A DNA stretch of 21,868 bases. Source: Halobacteriales archaeon QS_5_70_15 (GTDB lineage Archaea > Halobacteriota > Halobacteria > Halobacteriales > Haloarculaceae). This document shows, piece by piece, positions 16,912 through 21,868 of the stretch. The stretch's first letter is position 1; the number at the start of each line of letters is the position of its first letter. The stretch covers positions 1-21,868 of the forward strand of contig PXRQ01000065.1 in assembly GCA_003022005.1 (NCBI GenBank), given 5' to 3'. Under the pieces are notes generated by a model, which made no database searches, was not told the origin of the DNA, and was given only the letters and a program-made list of their open reading frames with translations. The position numbers and the translations under genes are program-made.

Positions 16912-16957
16912 GGACGAGCGGGACCGATCCGTTGGGACGAGCGGGACCGATCCGTTG
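16912..16957. repeat. 23-bp perfect tandem duplication
   Basis: Two identical head-to-tail copies of a 23-base unit beginning GGACGAGCGGGACCG, at 16912-16934 and 16935-16957. They lie upstream of the CHY zinc-finger promoter and next to palindromic element B. It may be a recent slippage product or a doubled regulator site. Confidence 0.85.
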
Positions 16958-17011
16958 GCAGTGCTGAGACCGGCTGGAACGCCCCTGCCGTCCCGACGGC
17001 CGAGACCGATC

Positions 17012-17097
17012 TCGTACCGGTCGTTGTAGTCTTTTACCGGCGATCACGGACCCGGTTCGAGCGATCGCCGGTAGATCGTCACGACGATCCGTATCAG
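17012..17097 (-). repeat. Palindromic element B, overlapping the creatininase stop codon
   Basis: Related to element A but in the opposite orientation. On the - strand it begins CTGATACGG, includes the creatininase stop TGA (17094-17096) and shares ACGATCTACCGG and CTACAAC with A in the same order and nearly the same spacing (86 versus 87 bases). Inner arms of 11 bp lie at 17035-17045 and 17063-17073 (TACCGGCGATC and its complement). The outer arms pair only partly. It lies between the creatininase and CHY genes, both read leftward, so it may end or stabilise the creatininase transcript. Confidence 0.8.
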
Positions 17098-17855
17098 TCC
17101 CCGGCCTCGGCCGCAAGGTCCCGCTTCAGCGCCTCCAGAATGTCCGTCGTCGCCTCGCCGATCACCTCCTCGACGAACTCCGGGTCCGAGTCGGTCGGGT
17201 CGCCGAGCCCACCGCCCGGCGTGATCTCGTCGAAGTAGGCGTACTGGCGGACCTCGTACCGGTCCTCGTCCTGCGGGGTCTTCGCCGCCCCGTCGACCAG
17301 GTCGGGATGGAAGAGTTCGACGACGCTCGTCTCGTGTTGGCCGGCATGTCCCCAGTCCTGGCCGAAGCGTTCCTCGAGCCGTTCGTGGGCGAAGTCGGTC
17401 CAGTGGACCGGGAAGACCGCCAGGTCGGTGTCCCGCTGGACCCGGTCGGCGGCGAGCTTCAGCGGCTCGCGGTTGCCGCCGTGGCAGTTCACCACCGCGA
17501 CCCGCTCGGCGCCGTGCTCGGCCAGCGAGCTCATGATCTCGATCAGCACGCGCCGGTAGGTGTCCGCGCCGAGGGTCACCGTCCCCGGCGAGCGCATGTG
17601 GTGCTCGGAGTAGCCGTAGGGAAGCGTCGGGAGCCGGACCATCGAGAGGTCGTGGTCCGGCGCGGCCTCGACGAGCTCGCGGGTCAGCGACTCCGCCCGG
17701 AGCGTGTCGACGCTGACCGGGAGGTGCTCGGCGTGCTGTTCGATGCTGCCTGTCGGGAGCACGATAAAGTCGGCCTCGGGGATGGCCTCGCCGGCGGCGG
17801 CCGAGGGCATCCCGCCGAGGTCGTACGCCGCGTCGTAGTCGAGCGAAACGGGCAC
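17094..17855 (-). CDS. Creatininase-family amidohydrolase
   Basis: Metal-dependent amidohydrolase of the creatininase superfamily, whose members open cyclic amides or act on formamides. It is 253 aa, the usual length. Metal and active-site motifs are PTGSIEQHAEHLPVSVD (Glu39, His41, Asp50), GYSEHH at about 81-86, NCHGGN with His125, and GHAGQHETS with Glu175. The set looks intact. The substrate is not determined: Gly replaces the Glu found after His in true creatininases (NGHYEN), so creatinine itself is doubtful. It starts at GTG 17855, supported by a TATA box at -29. It is the first of three leftward enzyme genes, 103 bases downstream of the dehydratase stop, and its own stop is in palindromic element B. 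Confidence 0.9.
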   Translation of the reverse strand: MPVSLDYDAAYDLGGMPSAAAGEAIPEADFIVLPTGSIEQHAEHLPVSVDTLRAESLTRELVEAAPDHDLSMVRLPTLPYGYSEHHMRSPGTVTLGADTYRRVLIEIMSSLAEHGAERVAVVNCHGGNREPLKLAADRVQRDTDLAVFPVHWTDFAHERLEERFGQDWGHAGQHETSVVELFHPDLVDGAAKTPQDEDRYEVRQYAYFDEITPGGGLGDPTDSDPEFVEEVIGEATTDILEALKRDLAAEAGD

Positions 17856-17882
17856 GACTCGGCGCGTCGATGCCCGGGGTCC

Positions 17883-17886
17883 TATA
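17883..17886 (-). promoter_or_regulatory. TATA box of the creatininase gene, supports the GTG start
   Basis: CTATAGG on the - strand has its TATA centred 29 bases before GTG 17855. This fits a leaderless transcript beginning at that GTG, so the gene can be transcribed apart from its upstream neighbour. Confidence 0.6.
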
Positions 17887-17958
17887 GCCGTCGGTCGGGC
17901 CCGCCGACGGCGTGCCGACGAGGCGGTCCGACGACCGAGCGACGGAGGGTCCCGGGCT

Positions 17959-19026
17959 CTACCGGAGGAGGAACCCCTCGCCGAACGGGTCGCCGGGGTC
18001 GAGGACGAACTCGCTCCGGCCGACGACGCTCGCGCTCCCCTCGACCTCGGGGATGACGGCGTCGTAGCCGCCGTAGGTCGTCCGCTCGAGGGCGCGGCCG
18101 GCGAACCGCGACCCGACGATGCTCTCGACGACGAACGGCTCGCCCGGGTCGAGTCGACCGCGGTCGGTCTCGATCGCGAGGTGGCCGCTCACCCCCGTCC
18201 CGGTCGGCGAGCGGTCGATCTCCCCGTCGGCGAACACGCAGACGTTCCGGAGGTCGGCAGTTTCGTCCTCGGGCGGGCCGGTGAACACGGTCCCGTAGAG
18301 GAACCCGAGGTCGTCCTCGACGGGGTGTTCGACGTCGAGGTCGGCGGCGACCGCCGCCTTCACCGCCCGCCCGGTCCGGACGAGGTCGTCGGCGTCCGCC
18401 GGTCCGAGTCCGACGCCCGCCGGCTCGGCCTCGCAGTAGGCGTAGAACGCGCCGCCGTACGCGACGTCGTACGAGAGGCTGCCGATCCCGGGCACGTCGA
18501 CCGTTCGGTCGCGGGCGTAGACGAACGACGGGACGTTCTCGAAGGCGACGCTCTCCACCGCTACGCGGTCGGCGGACGTGTCGAGGAAGGCCGTCGCGGC
18601 GACCGGTCCCGCCGGCGTGTCGAAGCGGATGTCGAGTCCGTCGGCGTCGCCCGTACCGTCCGCCCCGGCCGCGTCGAGCATCCCGGTCTCGAGGAACACC
18701 GTCGCCAGCGCGATGATCCCGTGGCCGCACATCGTGCTGTAGCCCTCGTTGTGGATGAACAGGACGCCGACGTCCGAGTCCGTCCGTTCGGGTTCGACGG
18801 GGATCGCGCCGTACATGTCCGCGTGTCCGCGTGGCTCCCACATCAGCGCCGTCCGGAGGTGGTCGAGATACTCCTCGGCGTAGCGCCGCTTCTCGAGTAT
18901 CGTGTTGCCCTCGATCTGCGGGAAGCCGTCCACGACCACGCGGAGCGGTTCGCCGCCGGTGTGGGACTCGACGGTCTCGATTCGGGGCCACTCGTCGGGC
19001 GGCGACCACTCAGGCGCGTCGAGCAC
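17959..19026 (-). CDS. Proline racemase family, probable trans-3-hydroxy-L-proline dehydratase
   Basis: Member of the proline racemase fold. It is 355 aa, about the family length. Proline racemases and 4-hydroxyproline epimerases use two Cys residues. Here the first is present (Cys100 in TMCGHG), but the second motif reads DRSPTGTG with Thr275. Thr at this place is the known mark of trans-3-hydroxy-L-proline dehydratase, which forms delta-1-pyrroline-2-carboxylate. The fold signature ESHTGGEPLRVV at about 20-31 is intact. The start is GTG 19026, giving LDAPEWSPPDEWPRIETVESHTGG. The same frame runs upstream to 19209, but that part is basic and Thr/Pro/Arg-rich and is not coding. No clear TATA box is seen; it may be co-transcribed with the enolase-superfamily gene upstream. 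Confidence 0.88.
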   Translation of the reverse strand: MLDAPEWSPPDEWPRIETVESHTGGEPLRVVVDGFPQIEGNTILEKRRYAEEYLDHLRTALMWEPRGHADMYGAIPVEPERTDSDVGVLFIHNEGYSTMCGHGIIALATVFLETGMLDAAGADGTGDADGLDIRFDTPAGPVAATAFLDTSADRVAVESVAFENVPSFVYARDRTVDVPGIGSLSYDVAYGGAFYAYCEAEPAGVGLGPADADDLVRTGRAVKAAVAADLDVEHPVEDDLGFLYGTVFTGPPEDETADLRNVCVFADGEIDRSPTGTGVSGHLAIETDRGRLDPGEPFVVESIVGSRFAGRALERTTYGGYDAVIPEVEGSASVVGRSEFVLDPGDPFGEGFLLR

Positions 19027-19213
19027 TGTGGGCCCTCGCGGTGGATTCGGGTACGTGTTCGTGTGTCGGTGGATCGGGACTGGGCCGACTGTGGTCGGTG
19101 TCGTCCTGTGCCATCCGGATCGAACGCCGCTACGGCGTGCGGTCACAAGTCCGTTCGCCCGACGAGTAGAGTGAATCGTGGGTGAGCAGGGGTGGAGCAG
19201 AGATACCACTTCA

Positions 19214-19372
19214 AAAGCCCCGGGTCGCCGGACTCGGGAGTAGCGCGGAGCGAAGCTCCCTGGACCATGCGAGCGGGCATCCGCCCGCGAGCCGCGCGAC
19301 CGTAGCCAGGGTTGCCGGCGGGGCCGGCGACCGACAACGTGGCAGCGGAGCCGCCACGCAGGCCGGGGCTTT
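19214..19372. repeat. 159-bp structured element with inverted ends and four internal hairpins
   Basis: The ends are a 10-bp inverted repeat: AAAGCCCCGG at 19214-19223 and CCGGGGCTTT at 19363-19372. Inside are four successive hairpins: GGAGC-GAA-GCTCC (19247-19259), GCGGGC-ATCC-GCCCGC (19273-19288), GCCGGC-GGG-GCCGGC (19314-19328) and CGTGGC with GCCACG (19338-19358). Open frames crossing it are basic and do not look coding. It fills most of the 392-base gap between two leftward genes. A non-autonomous mobile repeat, a structured RNA, or a transcript-end element are all possible. Confidence 0.65.
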
Positions 19373-19418
19373 CGGGGTGTCCTATCCGCAGTCCCTCTCG
19401 AGTGTCAAACACGATAAC

Positions 19419-20522
19419 TCACGAGTACGTCGCCACCGGATCACCGAGCACCTCCTCGCGGGGTTCGACACCGAGACCGTCACCCGACGGGGCGGCCATC
19501 ACTCCATCGGAAACCTCGGCCCCACCGTCGGCCGTCGTCACCGCGTTGTAGTTGTGGAAGTCGGTGGTCGCCAGCACCGCATCGGGTCGCGTGCTGTGTG
19601 CGAGGTGGGCGATAGCGCTGTTGGCGATCTCGCTCCCCCACGAGTCCTCGATTAGCATCGACAGCCCGAGTTCGGTACAGAGGTCCCGAATCGCCCGAGC
19701 GCGGGTCAGGCCACCGACCTTCGCGATCTTCAGGTTGATCGCGTCCATCGCGTCCTCGCCGTACCCCCGGACGATCGGCCCGACACCGTCCATGATCTCG
19801 TCGAGGACGAACGGGTGATCGCACTGTCGCCGGACGGCCCGGCACTCCTCGTAGGTGGCGCAGGGCTGTTCGACGTAGACGTCGACATCGCGCACCGCAC
19901 GGACGAGTCGGACGGCCTCGTGCCGGCTCAGACCCGTGTTGCAGTCGGCATCGAGGAGGTGCTCGGGGTCGAGCTCCGCGCGCGCGGCGCGGATCCGCTC
20001 GGCGTCGGTCACGGGGTCCTCGCCGACCTTCAGCTGGAACCGCTCGTACCCCTCGTCGCGGTAGCGGGCGACCCGTTCGGCCATCTCGGCCGGCGTCCCC
20101 TGGGAGATGGCGCGGTAGAGCGGGGCGCCGTCGCCGAAGCGCCCGCCGAGCAGCTCCGCGACGGGCCGACCGGCGACCTTCCCGGCCACGTCCCAGCAGG
20201 CCACGTCGATCCCGGACTTCGCGTAGGGGTGGCCCCCGAGCCGGCGGTCCAGCCGGTCGGCGAGCACCGCCGGCTGTGTCGGGTCCGAGCCGAGGACCGT
20301 GTCGGCGAGCTCCTCGATGCCGGCACGGGAACCCCGCGGGAACGCCGGCAGGTACGAGGAGCCGAGCGTCGCCGTCTCGCCCCACCCCGTCACGCCCGCG
20401 TCGGTCTCCAGGCGGACGACGGTCGCCTCGAACGCCTCGTAGGACTGTTCGCCGGACCAGTCGTAGCTCCCGTCGGCGATCGGCAGATCGACCCTGTAGA
20501 CCGCCAGTTCCGTGACCTCCAT
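19419..20522 (-). CDS. Enolase-superfamily enzyme (mandelate racemase/muconate lactonizing type)
   Basis: Mg-dependent enzyme that removes the proton next to a carboxylate, giving racemisation, epimerisation or dehydration. It is 367 aa, the usual length. The N-terminal capping domain is about 1-125 and the barrel follows. Metal ligands are Asp191 (LLDADCN), Glu218 (YVEQPC) and Asp241 (VLDEIMDG). Bases are Lys165 in FQLKVG and Lys265 in NLKIAKVGG. The usual KxK motif is here Gln-Leu-Lys. Dipeptide epimerases, hydroxyproline-betaine epimerase and cis-3-hydroxy-L-proline dehydratase belong to this group; the neighbouring 3-hydroxyproline dehydratase makes an imino-acid substrate the best guess. 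The ATG at 20522 has a TATA-like box 27 bases upstream. Confidence 0.9.
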   Translation of the reverse strand: MEVTELAVYRVDLPIADGSYDWSGEQSYEAFEATVVRLETDAGVTGWGETATLGSSYLPAFPRGSRAGIEELADTVLGSDPTQPAVLADRLDRRLGGHPYAKSGIDVACWDVAGKVAGRPVAELLGGRFGDGAPLYRAISQGTPAEMAERVARYRDEGYERFQLKVGEDPVTDAERIRAARAELDPEHLLDADCNTGLSRHEAVRLVRAVRDVDVYVEQPCATYEECRAVRRQCDHPFVLDEIMDGVGPIVRGYGEDAMDAINLKIAKVGGLTRARAIRDLCTELGLSMLIEDSWGSEIANSAIAHLAHSTRPDAVLATTDFHNYNAVTTADGGAEVSDGVMAAPSGDGLGVEPREEVLGDPVATYS

Positions 20523-20657
20523 GCGGGTACCGCCCCGGTCGCGGTGTTAAGTCTACTGACGGTCGGCGGGCGTGGCGAACGCCGACAGTAGGTCTTCGGG
20601 GTCGACCACCGTCCCGGGAAGGAGGACATTTACCTCCCGGACCCCGGATGGGGCGAC
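20523..20657. promoter_or_regulatory. Divergent promoter region between the enolase-superfamily and FAD oxidoreductase genes
   Basis: Short 135-base divergent region. On the - strand ACTTAACA has TTAA at 20547-20550, centred 27 bases before ATG 20522. On the + strand CATTTACC has TTTA at 20629-20632, centred 27 bases before ATG 20658. Both fit leaderless starts. A shared regulator could bind between them, around 20555-20620, but I see no obvious operator palindrome. Confidence 0.6.
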
Positions 20658-21806
20658 ATGGACGTCGTGGTCGGCGGCGGCGGTATCGTCGGGGCAGCAA
20701 GCGCGTACTACCTCGCGGAGCGCGGGGCCGACGTGACCCTCCTCGAGAAGAACTCGCTCGGGTCGGGCAGCACCGACCGGGCCGCCGGCGGTATCCGGGC
20801 GCAGTTCTCGACGACCGTGAGCATCGAGCTCTCGAAACGGAGCATCGAGGTCTGGGAGCGCTTCGAGGGGGCGTTCGGGGTCGACATCGAGTACCGCAGG
20901 TCGGGGTACATGTATCTCGCGCGTACGGGGGCGACCGCCGACCGGCTCCGCGAGACGGTGCCGTTCCAGAACGACCACGGGGTGCCGAGCGAGTTCCTCG
21001 ACCCCGAGGCGGCGGCCGAGCACGTCCCCGGCCTCCGGACCGGCTCGTACGTCGGGACGGCCTACTGCCCGACGGACGGGTTCGCGGACCCGCACCTGGG
21101 CCTCCAGGGGTTCGCGCGGGCCGCCGCGGAGGCGGGCGCGGACATCAGAACGGGCGTCGAGGTGACGGACCTGGCCGTGGAGCGCGGATGCGTGACCGTC
21201 CGGACGACCGACGGGCGGTACGACCCCGAGTACGTCGTCGTCGCGGCGGGGTCGTGGTCGCCGAAGGTCGCCGGGACGGCCGGTGTCGACCTGCCGGTCT
21301 CGCCCCGCCGCCGGCAGGCGATGGTCGTCGACCCCGAGCGACCCGTTCGGGAGTCGGTCCCGCTCGTGACGGACCTCGACGCCGGCTGTTACTTCCGCCC
21401 CGAGCGGGACGGCAAGGCGCTCGTCGGCGGCCACTTCGCCGACGCGGATCCGGAACAGGACCCCGACCGCTACCGCACCTCGACGGACCTGGACTGGACG
21501 GTCGACGCGCTCGAGGCCGCCGCGGGCGTCGCGGACTACTTCGGGCCCGACTCCGCGGTCGTCCGTGGGTGGGCCGGGCTCTACGCCGTCACGCCCGACC
21601 ACCACCCGATCATCGAGGAGGTGCGTCCGGGGCTCGTCGTCGCGACCGGCTTCTCGGGTCACGGGTTCATGCAGTCGCCCGCCACCGGGCAGGTGGTATC
21701 GGAGCTGGTGCTCGACGGCGAGGCCCGGACGGTCGACGTCTCGGAACTGCGTGCCGACCGGTTCGAGCGCGGGGAGCCGCTCCACGAGACGTACTTCAGC
21801 GCCTGA
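20658..21806 (+). CDS. DAO-family FAD-dependent oxidoreductase
   Basis: Flavoenzyme of the D-amino-acid oxidase/sarcosine oxidase/glycine oxidase family, which oxidises secondary or tertiary amines or amino acids. It is 382 aa, the normal size. The Rossmann FAD site opens the protein: VVVGGGGIVGAASAYYLAERG with GxGxxG at residues 7-12 and Glu30 for the ribose. The ATDRAAGGIRAQF-type segment (here STDRAAGGIRAQFS, about 38-51), VVVAAGSWSP near 196-205 and the C-terminal ATGFSGHGFMQSPATG are typical. No membrane segment is present. The substrate is unknown; D-proline, hydroxyproline, sarcosine or N-methylproline derivatives fit the neighbourhood. It is divergent from the enolase-superfamily gene. 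The start is fixed by the TATA at -27. Confidence 0.9.
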   Translation: MDVVVGGGGIVGAASAYYLAERGADVTLLEKNSLGSGSTDRAAGGIRAQFSTTVSIELSKRSIEVWERFEGAFGVDIEYRRSGYMYLARTGATADRLRETVPFQNDHGVPSEFLDPEAAAEHVPGLRTGSYVGTAYCPTDGFADPHLGLQGFARAAAEAGADIRTGVEVTDLAVERGCVTVRTTDGRYDPEYVVVAAGSWSPKVAGTAGVDLPVSPRRRQAMVVDPERPVRESVPLVTDLDAGCYFRPERDGKALVGGHFADADPEQDPDRYRTSTDLDWTVDALEAAAGVADYFGPDSAVVRGWAGLYAVTPDHHPIIEEVRPGLVVATGFSGHGFMQSPATGQVVSELVLDGEARTVDVSELRADRFERGEPLHETYFSA

Positions 21807-21845
21807 GTGGCGTCCGTTCCGGGCCGGCCGCCGGCGGACCGGCGC

Positions 21846-21868
21846 TCAGGCCACCAGCTCGTCGAGGA
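21846..21868 (-). CDS. Possible C-terminal end of a - strand gene
   Basis: The last bases read on the - strand as LDELVA followed by stop TGA (21846-21848), a plausible protein end, leaving a 39-base convergent gap to the FAD oxidoreductase stop. Only six codons are visible, so this is tentative and no product can be named. Confidence 0.3.

Noticed and set aside
14041..17097. The segment between elements A and B as a composite transposon
   Set aside because: No transposase, no flanking target duplication outside the elements, and each element is better explained by its link to a stop codon.
19143..19412. 89-codon - strand frame crossing the multi-hairpin element
   Set aside because: Its composition follows the palindromes, it lacks acidity, and it spans a structured repeat; better explained as non-coding.

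Overview
This window comes from an extremely halophilic archaeon (class Halobacteria). The evidence is very high GC, acidic proteins with long Asp/Glu tails, archaeal-type ribosomal proteins (eS4, eL32, eL19, uS14 with a zinc knuckle), an RNase P protein gene inside the ribosomal operon, and accessory genes with TATA-like boxes about 27 bases before the start codon, the usual layout for leaderless haloarchaeal transcripts. I cannot assign a genus.

Region 1 (1-10479, + strand) is the S10/spc ribosomal superoperon, unbroken from the last codons of uS19 through uL22, uS3, uL29, RNase P component 1, uS17, uL14, uL24, eS4, uL5, uS14, uS8, uL6, eL32, eL19, uL18, uS5, uL30 and uL15 to SecY. Genes overlap by a few bases or sit 1-2 bases apart. 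Most carry a GGAGGTGA-like ribosome binding site inside the previous gene, so this is one translationally coupled transcript making ribosomal subunits, the RNase P protein and the Sec translocon channel.

Region 2 (10480-13970, + strand) holds a site-2-type M50 metalloprotease with CBS domains, broken by three single-base deletions, and an intact type I ABC exporter. The exporter's ATPase domain carries a 57-bp in-frame insertion made of two hairpins and flanked by a 5-bp direct repeat, which looks like a small palindromic mobile element domesticated as coding sequence.

Region 3 (13967-17099) is bracketed by two inverted, related ~86-bp palindromic elements, each overlapping the stop codon of the neighbouring gene. 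Between them are a 570-bp stretch with no convincing gene, a GH13 trehalose-synthase-like enzyme and a CHY zinc-finger protein, both on the - strand.

Region 4 (17094-21806) looks like an imino-acid or N-methyl-amine catabolic cluster. It has a creatininase-family amidohydrolase, a proline-racemase-family protein whose second catalytic Cys is Thr (the signature of trans-3-hydroxy-L-proline dehydratase) and a mandelate racemase/muconate lactonizing enzyme relative, all on the - strand, plus a divergent DAO-family FAD oxidoreductase on the + strand. A 159-bp multi-hairpin element with 10-bp inverted ends lies between the dehydratase and the enolase-superfamily gene. The window ends a few codons into what may be another - strand gene. 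I saw no tRNA, rRNA, CRISPR array or transposase.
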